Part shown: positions 51,249-58,933 of the stretch, in pieces | How positions within the stretch are numbered: the first letter of the stretch is position 1 | Layout of the letters: every line of letters starts with the position of its first letter | From: an uncultured Lachnospiraceae bacterium | Lineage (GTDB): Bacteria > Bacillota > Clostridia > Lachnospirales > Lachnospiraceae | Length of the DNA: 64,000 bases | Reading direction: 5' to 3' | Assembly: GCA_910585345.1 (NCBI GenBank) | Contig: CAJUDS010000001.1 | Span: 423,108-487,107 of the forward strand | Notes under the pieces: generated by a model | Told to the model about the DNA's origin: nothing | Seen by the model: the letters and a program-made list of their open reading frames with translations, nothing else | Databases searched by the model: none | Program-made: the position numbers and the translations under genes

Positions 51249-53426
51249 TTACATACTGACTCTGTCCGCAATTTCCGCCATCTTGGCATCATTCAGACGC
51301 GTGTCTCCATGTACCCGTGAATAAGAAAGATAGCCGTTCATACGGTCAATCTTCGTCAGATTGCGGCTCCCGCATTTGGGACATACGTCCATTTCCAGCT
51401 CCTGGTGCCCGCAGTCGTCGCAATATGCAAGAGACAGATTAACCCCTTCGTAAAATCCCATCTCCATCGCACGGTGAATCAATGTCTTGATTGCTTCGAT
51501 ATTATAGTCAATCGGATATTTCACATACTGAATCTTGCCGCCGTTTGACAGCTCCCAGAAGCGGTATTCTTTGTCCTGTTTCTCGATGGGCGTAATGTTT
51601 TCCGTTACATGACAATGGAAACTATTGCTTACATATTCTCTGTCAGAAACCCCTTCTACGATACCATATTTTTCCCGGAACTGCTTTACCTGAAGGCCGC
51701 ACAGATTTTCTGCAGGCGTTCCGTAAATGGCGTATAGATTGCCGTCCTCTTCTTTAAATTCATTCACCTTTTTATTAATATGCTCCAAAACTTCCAAAGC
51801 AAATGCGCCGTCTTCCACAAGAGACTTTCCATTATAAAGCTCCTGCAGCTCGTTAAACGCTGTAATGCCAAAAGAAGCGGTCGCCGATTTCAAAAGCGGT
51901 TTGATTTTATCCGACAGCTTCAGATGGCCGCCCAGAAAGCCGCCTTCACAATATGCAAGCGGATTGGTCGAAGCACGCATCTCGCCCAGATACGCATAGG
52001 TTCTGATATGAAGCTGGCGGATCAGATTCAGATAATAATCCAAAACTTCATAAAAATCCCGGCTTTCCTGCCTTGACTTTGCAAGAATCATCGGCAGATG
52101 TAATGATACGGCGCCTACGTTGAACCTGCCCACGAAGACAGGCACGTCCTTTTCGTCGGCCGGATGCATACCGCCTCTTTCATACCATGGCGACAGAAAC
52201 GCCCGGCAGCCCATCGGCGAAATGATTTTGCCATACTGCTTATACATGCTGGCAATATAGCCCTTTCCCGTCAAAGAAAGCCAGTCCGGATACATCGTCT
52301 TGGCAGAACACTGTACGCCCGCTTCAAACACATCCTCCAGTTCCTTCCCGGGGCCGTGCAGATTTTCGTCATACAGAAAAACGATCTTGGGAAATAATAC
52401 CGGCTTTTTGCACTCGGCTTTTCCCTGTCCCGTCCGCCGCACATTCAGCATGGATATCGTCGCCAGTTTTGCAAAACGCCCCGTGCCTGTGCCAGCCGTA
52501 ACCGTGATAAACGGATAATCCCCCCGGCTGCTGGCTACCGTATTAAATTTATACTCCCAGCCCTGAAAACCCTGTTCGAACTCCCTGACTACATCCTTAT
52601 AGGATTCCGCTTCCGCTCTTTCCCTGTCAATCCCCAGGCCTACATATTTTTCAATATTCCGCCGATAAGATTTCTCTGCATAAGGTTCTAAAATCAAATC
52701 TACGCTCGGCACGGTAAACCCGCCGTACTGCTGGCTGGCCGCACTGAGCACAATATCACCGATTACATCAAACGCCACATCCAGCGTCTTCGGCTCATTG
52801 TACCAGATATTCCCCATCTCAAAACCGCCGGACAGCACACTCTGCACGTCAAACAGACAACAGTTCATCGTGTCTCTTCTGGCCGACATGTCATGTACAT
52901 AAATATAACCGTCCCTGCACGCCTGAATTTCCTCTGTCGTCATAAAAAATTTCTGATATAGTTCTTTATTCAGCTGGTTAAAAATCAGACTTCTTTTTGT
53001 AGATACCAGCGCGGAGTCCGTATTGGCGTTTTCTTTGTCGCCAATATACATAATCGACTGACTCTTCTTATACACATCGTCCAGCATCCTGACAAAATCC
53101 TGTTTATAATTGCGGTAATCTCTGTAGCTTTTAGCCACTATGGGCTTTACCTGTTCCAGCGCGCTCTCCACAATATTATGCATCACCGGAATCGGTATCT
53201 CTACCGTATCCAGTTCCTCCACTTTATCGATCACATACTGGCAGATATGCTGCTTTTCTTCATCCGTAAACTTGGTCAGGGCGCGGTAGGCCGATTTCCC
53301 GACGGCATCGATTACCTTCTGGACATGAAATGCTTCTTTGCTTCCATCCTTCTTAATGACCCACGTTTTGCGGCGCGGTTTGAACTGCAGGCTGTAATCT
53401 GTTTCATTCTCCTTTGCTATATCCAT
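51249..53426 (-). CDS. nrdD: Anaerobic ribonucleoside-triphosphate reductase
   Basis: A 725-residue class III reductase. The N-terminal ATP-cone (residues about 20-110) reads KTWVIKKDGSKEAFHVQKVI. The catalytic barrel contains SRGDYPFITVTAGTG and CCLFDVQSVLSGGFEMG. The C-terminal zinc site is CDDCGHQ ... CPKCGSRN, and the glycyl radical is probably the Gly of RMNGYLSYSRVHG. It makes dNTPs without oxygen. GAGGAGG precedes the ATG. A NrdR box lies upstream (53486-53501). Confidence 0.97.
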   Translation of the reverse strand: MDIAKENETDYSLQFKPRRKTWVIKKDGSKEAFHVQKVIDAVGKSAYRALTKFTDEEKQHICQYVIDKVEELDTVEIPIPVMHNIVESALEQVKPIVAKSYRDYRNYKQDFVRMLDDVYKKSQSIMYIGDKENANTDSALVSTKRSLIFNQLNKELYQKFFMTTEEIQACRDGYIYVHDMSARRDTMNCCLFDVQSVLSGGFEMGNIWYNEPKTLDVAFDVIGDIVLSAASQQYGGFTVPSVDLILEPYAEKSYRRNIEKYVGLGIDRERAEAESYKDVVREFEQGFQGWEYKFNTVASSRGDYPFITVTAGTGTGRFAKLATISMLNVRRTGQGKAECKKPVLFPKIVFLYDENLHGPGKELEDVFEAGVQCSAKTMYPDWLSLTGKGYIASMYKQYGKIISPMGCRAFLSPWYERGGMHPADEKDVPVFVGRFNVGAVSLHLPMILAKSRQESRDFYEVLDYYLNLIRQLHIRTYAYLGEMRASTNPLAYCEGGFLGGHLKLSDKIKPLLKSATASFGITAFNELQELYNGKSLVEDGAFALEVLEHINKKVNEFKEEDGNLYAIYGTPAENLCGLQVKQFREKYGIVEGVSDREYVSNSFHCHVTENITPIEKQDKEYRFWELSNGGKIQYVKYPIDYNIEAIKTLIHRAMEMGFYEGVNLSLAYCDDCGHQELEMDVCPKCGSRNLTKIDRMNGYLSYSRVHGDTRLNDAKMAEIADRVSM

Positions 53427-53479
53427 ACTGATACCTCCTCAACATCTTATGATATAACATGATATAGAGATCATACAAA

Positions 53480-53501
53480 TGTCAAACACTATATGTAGTG
53501 G
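53480..53501 (-). promoter_or_regulatory. NrdR box next to the -35 element of nrdDG-dut
   Basis: ACACTATATGTAGTGG (53486-53501) matches the NrdR consensus acaCwAtATaTwGtgt at 14 of 16 positions and directly abuts TTGACA on the minus strand (53485-53480). A weaker second site may lie near 53457-53471. NrdR would shut the operon down when dNTP or ATP levels are high. Confidence 0.55.
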
Positions 53502-53578
53502 CATTTCTCAGTATAAGATATACATCGTCCCGCTGTCAATAGAAGATTTTCTTCCGCCGGGGCAAATGTAGGAATGAA

Positions 53579-53657
53579 CAAATTATAAACATTTGTGTGA
53601 CAGCCGTAGTGAGCGCCCTTTTGCCAAACTGACAGTTTCTGTATCAGCTCCTGCCTG
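53579..53657. repeat. Repeat A, copy 1
   Basis: About 79 bases running from ATAAACATTTGTGTGACAG to CAGCTCCTGCCTGG, which recur with about 90% identity at 54235-54314 and in a shortened, diverged form near 54790-54823. Copy 1 is joined directly to the left end of the family B element, so the A module may be the insertion target or an adjacent part of a composite unit. No open frame of note. Confidence 0.65.
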
Positions 53658-53660
53658 GTT

Positions 53661-53877
53661 CTGCGCAGTTTTCAGATAAAAAAACTTGTCAGGATTTCGC
53701 AAGATAAATCATTCACACACCGGGCAAAAGTACAATTTCGCGAATTTGTATGCCATTTTCGGACAAGGATGTCCGCCACTGTCATACAAATTCGCGAAAA
53801 CTGTCTTTTTTACGGTGCATGTCATTGATTTGTTTTGCGAAATCGAAAGTAAAGTATTGTCCTGAAAAACTGCGCAG
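53661..53877. repeat. Family B long-hairpin repeat, copy 2 (complete)
   Basis: A 217-bp element with terminal inverted repeats: CTGCGCAGTTTTCAG (53661-53675) against CTGAAAAACTGCGCAG (53862-53877), matching except for one extra T. The left and right halves are imperfect reverse complements over their whole length, with several perfect blocks (CGCGAATTTGTATG/CATACAAATTCGCG; GATTTCGC/GCGAAATC) and an apical CGGACAAGGATGTCCG hairpin, so either strand as RNA or single-stranded DNA could form a hairpin of about 100 bp. Copy 1 at 25294 differs at four sites; one difference restores a perfect CGCG block here. No transposase is encoded. Confidence 0.85.
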
Positions 53878-53906
53878 ACTGTAAGGGCATGCCCCGATAC
53901 AAAACC

Positions 53907-53932
53907 GGGCGGCATCTTTCGAAATACCGCCC
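53907..53932. terminator. Terminator candidate after the small membrane protein gene
   Basis: GGGCGGCA (53907-53914) and TACCGCCC (53925-53932) form an 8-bp stem with one G-T pair; T-rich tracts lie on both sides (GGTTTT on the minus strand, GCCCTTTT on the plus strand). Confidence 0.5.
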
Positions 53933-53949
53933 GCCCTTTTCTTATGCTG

Positions 53950-54123
53950 TCATTCCTCTGCTCCGCCCTGCGGCACATTTCCCTCCGCAAGAGCTGCCAC
54001 AGCGTCTTTTTTCTTTCTCCATTTGATGCCAATCATACATGCTGCGACTACAATCGCCGCAAATACCAAAAACAAAATCAGATACGATACAAAATATCCT
54101 AAAAATGCAGTTAAATTCGCCAT
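53950..54123 (-). CDS. Small single-helix membrane protein
   Basis: A 57-residue frame. The ATG at 54123 is followed by MANLTAFLGYFVSYLILFLV and a continuous hydrophobic helix to about residue 33, then a basic anchor (KWRKKKD) and a polar tail (AVAALAEGNVPQGGAEE). It would sit in the membrane with its basic end inside. A promoter (54167-54195) and a terminator candidate (53907-53932) flank it, which makes it likely real even though it is short. It lies between the family B and family C repeats. Small membrane proteins of this general form are common in Lachnospiraceae, but I cannot name a function. Confidence 0.7.
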   Translation of the reverse strand: MANLTAFLGYFVSYLILFLVFAAIVVAACMIGIKWRKKKDAVAALAEGNVPQGGAEE

Positions 54124-54166
54124 ATCTATCCCGCCTTTTCTTCCATCTTTTTATACTTCCAGAACT

Positions 54167-54195
54167 ATTATAACCAATCGTCCGCCAAAAAGCAA
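54167..54195 (-). promoter_or_regulatory. Promoter of the small membrane protein gene
   Basis: On the minus strand TTGCTT (54195-54190) and TATAAT (54172-54167) with a 17-base spacer, 43 bases ahead of the ATG. Confidence 0.65.
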
Positions 54196-54234
54196 TTCTT
54201 TACAGCCTTTTGTCCAAGACAAACGCATGAGAGA

Positions 54235-54314
54235 AAAATCATAACCATTTATGTGACAACCGTAGTGAGCGCCCTTTTGCCAAATTGACAGTTTCTGTAT
54301 CAGCTCCTGCCTGC
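54235..54314. repeat. Repeat A, copy 2
   Basis: Matches 53579-53657 (ATAACCATTTATGTGACAAC through CAGCTCCTGCCTG) at about 90%. Unlike copy 1 it is followed by GCGGATATCG rather than a family B element; the same GCGGATA follows the diverged third copy near 54810. Confidence 0.65.
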
Positions 54315-54469
54315 GGATATCGTATTTTCTAACTGCCCTGACTATTCCAATGGGATATTCTACAAAAATATTATCTTTATGCTGCTATATAAAAATGATT
54401 CTGTAAATTGAAACACTCGCCACCAAAAAGAGCGTTTCTTTCCCTTGTATTTTCGGCATTTCTGTAGAA

Positions 54470-54699
54470 GCTGCCCGGCATAAATTTCTGTGCGTGCGAC
54501 TTTGCAGAAAAGATTCGAATTTTCTTATTGTCCGTTCACTGCCAGCAGTTCCCGGACACGGACGTCCGGGAAAGGCCGCCCGCGCCCGGATGGCGCGTCC
54601 GGTCCGTCTGCGTCGAAAATCCCCATGTAGTATGCACGGACGATTAGAAAATGCAGTCTTTTCTGTCCGGAGCACGAACGGAAATTTATGCCGGGCAGC
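54470..54699. repeat. Family C long-hairpin repeat, copy 1
   Basis: A 230-bp element bounded by a perfect 19-bp terminal inverted repeat (GCTGCCCGGCATAAATTTC at 54470-54488; its reverse complement at 54681-54699). The two halves stay about 70-75% complementary inward (for example CAGAAAAGA...TTTTCT blocks on both sides), and the centre holds a perfect hairpin CCCGGAC-ACGGAC-GTCCGGG near 54551-54570. The central part is markedly GC-rich compared with the flanks. It lacks a transposase. Open frames on both strands are by-products of the palindrome. Confidence 0.85.
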
Positions 54700-54950
54700 G
54701 CCTAGGATAACCGATTCTACATGTTCCTAACATGTTAACACATTTGTGCAGAAGATAACAGCCAGAGTAACCATCTGCCGCAGGATGGTACAGTTTCCGT
54801 ACCAGCTCCTGCCTGCGGATACGGAAAGCTGTCAGTTCTGCGGCTGTTCCCACGTTTCCTGTTTGTGTGCAGGAACAGACGAACGATTCCGCAAAATGAA
54901 ACAACCACCACGAAAAATCATTTCTTTACACTCGTGCGTTTCCAGCAGGC
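54700..54950. other. Spacer between the two family C elements, with a degenerate repeat A
   Basis: No gene is seen. Positions 54790-54823 (CAGTTTCCGTACCAGCTCC, then TGCCTGCGGATACGG) are a diverged third copy of the end of repeat A; CAGTTTCCGTA and TACGGAAAGCTG make a small hairpin there. The flanks of both C elements resemble each other (CACCAnnAAAA to the left; AACCGATT and ATGTTC to the right), which suggests an old tandem duplication of a unit of about 480 bases. Confidence 0.5.
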
Positions 54951-55181
54951 GCTGCCCGGCATAAAACTTCTGTGCGTGCGACTTTGCAGAAAAGATTCGA
55001 ATTTTCTTATTGTCCGTTCACTGCCAGCAGTTCCCGGACACGGACGTCCGGGAAAGGCCGCCCGCGCCCGGATGGCGCGTCCGGTCCGTCTGCGTCGAAA
55101 ATCCCCATGTAGTATGCACGGACGATTAGAAAATGCAGTCTTTTCTGTCCGGAGCACGAACGGAAATTTATGCCGGGCAGC
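54951..55181. repeat. Family C long-hairpin repeat, copy 2
   Basis: A 231-bp direct copy of 54470-54699. It differs only by a small change near the left end (CATAAAACTTC instead of CATAAATTTC). The terminal inverted repeat here extends outward to AGGCGCTGCCCGGCATAAA (54948-54966) against its reverse complement (55167-55185). It ends 25 bases before the rnhA stop codon. Confidence 0.85.
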
Positions 55182-55206
55182 GCCTGGAAAAACCGATTTG
55201 CAATGT

Positions 55207-55686
55207 TCACAAAATATTCCTTACCACGTCTTCCAGCAGGCAGCTGCCGTCCGCTGCGGATGTGGCAAGTTCGTCGCACCGTTCGTTCTCCGGATGTCCG
55301 TTATGCCCCTTCACCCAAATAAAGGCGACTCTGTGCGGCTCTTTCGCTGCCAGCAGACGCTTCCACAGGTCAATATTTTTGACCGGTCCCGCTGACCCTT
55401 TCCAGCCTTTCTTTAACCACCCGCTGATCCAGTCTTTGTTAAAAGCATCCGTCACATATTTCGAGTCAGAGATGACTTCCACCTCACAGGGCCTGGTCAG
55501 CGCTTCCAGTCCGACGATAACAGCCATCAGTTCCATGCGGTTATTGGTCGTCTTTTTATAACCCGCGCTGTACGCTCTCTCATGCAGTTTCCCGGACTGG
55601 TCAATATACTGCAGGATCGTCCCATAACCGCCCGGCCCTTCCGGGTTCCCGCGCGCCGCGCCGTCCGTATACATGGTTACTTTCAT
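55207..55686 (-). CDS. rnhA: Ribonuclease HI
   Basis: A 159-residue RNase HI. The catalytic acids are in MYTDGAARGNP (D8), NNRMELMAVI (Glu), VISDSKYV (Asp) and the final Asp in ENERCDELA; the basic protrusion loop KKGWKGS is present. It removes RNA from RNA-DNA hybrids. The ATG at 55686 has AAGGAG 7 bases upstream and overlaps the end of the MutS-like gene by 4 bases. The family C repeat begins close after its stop, so the repeat array lies in its 3' flank. Confidence 0.95.
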   Translation of the reverse strand: MKVTMYTDGAARGNPEGPGGYGTILQYIDQSGKLHERAYSAGYKKTTNNRMELMAVIVGLEALTRPCEVEVISDSKYVTDAFNKDWISGWLKKGWKGSAGPVKNIDLWKRLLAAKEPHRVAFIWVKGHNGHPENERCDELATSAADGSCLLEDVVRNIL

Positions 55687-57524
55687 CTCCAAACTCCTTC
55701 CTTCAAAAAATATGCCGCCTGTGCCGCCGCCCGTTCGACAATCTCTCTGTCATATCCCACAACGCCCAGCAGCCTGATCGCATTGCTTGTATCCGCCTCT
55801 CCCGCCAGCAGTCTATAAGGAAACGTTATCTCTCCCTCTCTTATTTCCTCCGTAAAATGATAATTGTCATACTCCTCTGCCAGCAGCTTCGTCAGCTCCC
55901 TGTCATGGGTAGCCGCAAAGCAATGCACGCCCGGCGGTCTGAGCGAGCGTAATATCTGCGTAGACGCGGCAATCCGCTCCGCCGTGTTCGTCCCCCGCAG
56001 AACCTCATCCACAAAGCAGAAAACCGGAATCTTTTCCGCCTCTTTTCCCGCATCCAGTATCCGTTTCAGCGAAAGGATCTCAGCCATATAGCTGCTCATG
56101 CCTTTCCGGATATCATCATTCGACCGCATTGCGGTATACACATGGCAGAACGGCGTTGTAAAGCGTACGGCCAGCGCCGTATGAATCGTCTGCGCAAGCA
56201 GCAGATTCACCGCAACCGTCTTCAAAAACGTAGATTTACCCGACGCATTGGAGCCAGTCAGCAGCACTCCCTTCTCCGGACTTATCGCGATACTGTTGGC
56301 GACAGCCTCTTCCAGCAGCGGATGATACCCCTCCGTCATGCACAGGCCCGCGGATATCCCATGGCTTTTTACAGGCTCCTGCGCCCGCCCGGGTGCAGCG
56401 CCGCAGACCAACTCCCGGCCGCCCTCCAACACCGGAATACAATAGCGCTTCAGCGAAGCACGGTACATGGCAATACTCACGGCGCTGTCCAGAAATCCGG
56501 TAAAGGCATAAAGTGACTGCAGCGCCGGTTCCAGAGCCGCTATTTTGTTTTGCAGCAGCATAAACTGTATAATATCCGGATGCAGCAGCATACGGATATA
56601 GTCTGCGCACACGGAAACCGGGCTGCTGCCCGTCCTGCCACACTGCCGCACCCAAAAACTGCCTCGTTTGAGCGCGCGCACTTTTCTGACACAGTCTTCA
56701 AGACTGACCGAAAACTGTCTTTCCACATCCTCGCGCACACTGCGGTCCAGATCCCGGCACAGCCTGCCCGCTCCCTCCGTCATGCGCAGCATACCCGCAA
56801 CACTTCGTACCGCAGGAAGTATCCCGCTTCTTGCCCGGAAATAGGTGATAATCTGAAAAATCATTATCAGCGCAAGCAGACAGAAGCCCGCCCCCGCATG
56901 AAACAAAGCAAGAAAAGCCGCCGCCAGATACAACGCGTCAGCCGCCAGCTCCCTGGCAATCCTCTGTTTCCCACTGCGCCTAAGACGGTCCAGGCACTCG
57001 GAAAATGACAGTTCGCTTCCTTTGCCGATCTCTGCCATCAGCTCCATGACCGCCACGCGTTCCTGGTGGTGGGAATCGAAATAGGAAACCGCATACTCCC
57101 ATTTTTCTGCCTCCCGCGTATCTTCCGCCAGCCAGTGCAGTGCACCGTACAGATACTCTTCTCCCGCCTGGGAAAACGTATAATTGATTCTGTGGAAAAC
57201 GGCATCCATATCCAGCTCGTCCCATGTTATTTCATCAACCGCAAACCTACTTTCCGCCATCCATGCGCCGCCGTCCTGCCTTCTGTCCATACGCCGGCCG
57301 CCGCCAGGCACAATCCTCTTCTTTTTTCCATATCCCATAGGCAGTTTTCCATACAATTCCGTAAGCTCCCGCCGAAATGCCGCCCGATTCTTTTTTTCGT
57401 CCAGCAGCCCCCTGACAAACAGGGCAATCAGCACAACGGCAATCATGATAACCGTTGTCAGCGCCCAACTCAACAAAAAAAACAGTACAACGCCAATCGT
57501 AACCAGCGCCAGTGTCCAGATCAT
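55683..57524 (-). CDS. Membrane-anchored MutS-like ATPase
   Basis: A 613-residue protein. Two hydrophobic helices open it (MIWTLALVTIGVVLFFLLSW and TTVIMIAVVLIALFV), and another hydrophobic stretch lies near residue 200-230. The C-terminal MutS V domain carries Walker A LLTGSNASGKSTFLK, Walker B VFCFVDEVLRGTNTAER and a switch His in FAATHDREL. The mismatch-binding N-terminal domains of MutS and the Smr tail of MutS2 are absent. This is the membrane-bound MutS-related group seen in Gram-positive bacteria, of unknown function. It overlaps the MBL-fold gene before it and rnhA after it by 4 bases each. Confidence 0.88.
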   Translation of the reverse strand: MIWTLALVTIGVVLFFLLSWALTTVIMIAVVLIALFVRGLLDEKKNRAAFRRELTELYGKLPMGYGKKKRIVPGGGRRMDRRQDGGAWMAESRFAVDEITWDELDMDAVFHRINYTFSQAGEEYLYGALHWLAEDTREAEKWEYAVSYFDSHHQERVAVMELMAEIGKGSELSFSECLDRLRRSGKQRIARELAADALYLAAAFLALFHAGAGFCLLALIMIFQIITYFRARSGILPAVRSVAGMLRMTEGAGRLCRDLDRSVREDVERQFSVSLEDCVRKVRALKRGSFWVRQCGRTGSSPVSVCADYIRMLLHPDIIQFMLLQNKIAALEPALQSLYAFTGFLDSAVSIAMYRASLKRYCIPVLEGGRELVCGAAPGRAQEPVKSHGISAGLCMTEGYHPLLEEAVANSIAISPEKGVLLTGSNASGKSTFLKTVAVNLLLAQTIHTALAVRFTTPFCHVYTAMRSNDDIRKGMSSYMAEILSLKRILDAGKEAEKIPVFCFVDEVLRGTNTAERIAASTQILRSLRPPGVHCFAATHDRELTKLLAEEYDNYHFTEEIREGEITFPYRLLAGEADTSNAIRLLGVVGYDREIVERAAAQAAYFLKEGVWR

Positions 57525-58237
57525 ATTATAAACTCCTCTCCTGGCATGGCAATTTCATATATTTTATGCGCATAATTTCTGCCGGCCGGACTCTTTCGGA
57601 ACCGGGAAATCACATGGTACGCATCCCACATATGCATCGGAAACACAACGTCCGCATCCGCATTCTGCAGAAACACTTCCATCCCCAGACCATACGCCTG
57701 TTCCAGTCTGGGATCTAAGGGCACAAAAGCCACATCAAAATGTCTGCCTTTGATTTTTGCCATCTCTTTTTTATAGTCCGCTTCCATCTGCCGGTTCCAG
57801 ACATCTGTTTCCCCCGCCCAATGCCACCAGTTTAGATCGCCCCCATGGTAGATTGTCTTTCCCTCCGTTGTCACGATAAACGCTACGCCTGCGTCGGTGG
57901 AACGCAGCGTTTCCACCGTCACGTCTCCCCGGCAGATTGCCGTATCTGCCCCGATTCGTGTCACAGCCGGGCGCACTGACGGATCGATGCCCCTTCGCCG
58001 CAGATAGTTGTCATTGAACCGGATATCGGAACCGAGGAAGTAATGAATCTTTTCCTGTCCTTGAAAGAAATCGAATATTTTCCAGTCAAAATGATCGGGA
58101 TGCTTATGGGATGCAAAGAAAAGAACGTCCTTCCCGGCGCGGAGGCCGGGAAGATTGCCCTTACAATAATCAAATATCAGTATATGTTCCGTAAGTTCTA
58201 CCGCAAAACCGCTGTGGTATAAATATGTGACTTTCAT
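57521..58237 (-). CDS. Metallo-beta-lactamase-fold hydrolase (UlaG-like)
   Basis: A 238-residue protein. The metal motif ASHKHPDHFDW (H-x-H-x-D-H form with a Lys insert) lies near residue 44, and YHGGDLNWWHW supplies a later Asp. MHMWDAYHV near the C-terminus may add the last His. The pattern fits the UlaG/YtkL group, which hydrolyses phosphodiesters or lactones; the substrate is unknown. AAAGG precedes the ATG; the stop overlaps the MutS-like gene (ATGA). Confidence 0.82.
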   Translation of the reverse strand: MKVTYLYHSGFAVELTEHILIFDYCKGNLPGLRAGKDVLFFASHKHPDHFDWKIFDFFQGQEKIHYFLGSDIRFNDNYLRRRGIDPSVRPAVTRIGADTAICRGDVTVETLRSTDAGVAFIVTTEGKTIYHGGDLNWWHWAGETDVWNRQMEADYKKEMAKIKGRHFDVAFVPLDPRLEQAYGLGMEVFLQNADADVVFPMHMWDAYHVISRFRKSPAGRNYAHKIYEIAMPGEEFII

Positions 58238-58265
58238 CTTACTGCCTTTCTTTCTCCTTATGACT

Positions 58266-58931
58266 TCACAAATGCATCCTCCGTATCCATTCCTCTTTCA
58301 GCGCGTTGCCTGCGAACAAAATCAGCGCAGACAGATAGATCACGCTCACAACCACACAGACTAAAGACGGATAGACGGTATGCACCGCACCCGTCAGCAG
58401 CAGAATGAGCGGAATCAGTCCCAGCAGAATATTCAGAATCAGATAAACAAGATAATCCTGAATCCTGCGGTGCATCAGTCTGGCAATGACAAATATGGCA
58501 ATCATCGTACAGGTATATAAAATCGGCAGCACAAAGTCGATTGACCAGCCAATCAGGCCGGTACAATAATCCCACAAAAAAATAATGACCGAGCCTACGC
58601 AGACAAGCCACAGAATCGCCTTCAGCGGTTTCCCCCGCTTTCTAATGGCCAGCCCAACCGTTATCCACCCACTGCACAATCCGGCTCCTACAAGAAGGGA
58701 CCACCATCCCCTCTCCGGAAAGATGACGTTCACTGCAATGCAGACCGTACATACGACAATTGTGCCGAAGAGAAGCAGGCGCACTATCAGCCAGAACGGA
58801 TTCCCTGTCAGGGGGATCTCCGGAAATACATTGCCTTCCCGGTCCGCCTCGCCCGTAAGTGGCCCCTGGCACAGCGGACACTGCAAAAGCTGCCCTGTTA
58901 CACTTACATTGCATTTTTCACAATACCGCAT
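58266..58931 (-). CDS. Zinc-ribbon membrane protein (DUF6320-like)
   Basis: A 221-residue protein. It begins with a two-CxxC ribbon (MRYCEKCNVSVTGQLLQCPLCQGP), then a short linker and about six hydrophobic segments. The ribbon would face the cytoplasm. I know it as a family common beside acyltransferase and esterase genes in Lachnospiraceae, but no function is proven. Its ribosome site GGAGG lies inside the last codons of the acyltransferase gene, 2 bases upstream. Confidence 0.75.
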   Translation of the reverse strand: MRYCEKCNVSVTGQLLQCPLCQGPLTGEADREGNVFPEIPLTGNPFWLIVRLLLFGTIVVCTVCIAVNVIFPERGWWSLLVGAGLCSGWITVGLAIRKRGKPLKAILWLVCVGSVIIFLWDYCTGLIGWSIDFVLPILYTCTMIAIFVIARLMHRRIQDYLVYLILNILLGLIPLILLLTGAVHTVYPSLVCVVVSVIYLSALILFAGNALKEEWIRRMHL

Positions 58932-58933
58932 CC

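Noticed and set aside
54494..54730. Open frames of 60-80 residues on both strands of the family C elements, identical in the two copies
   Set aside because: They follow from the GC-rich palindrome, are Arg-rich, lack ribosome sites and exist on both strands.
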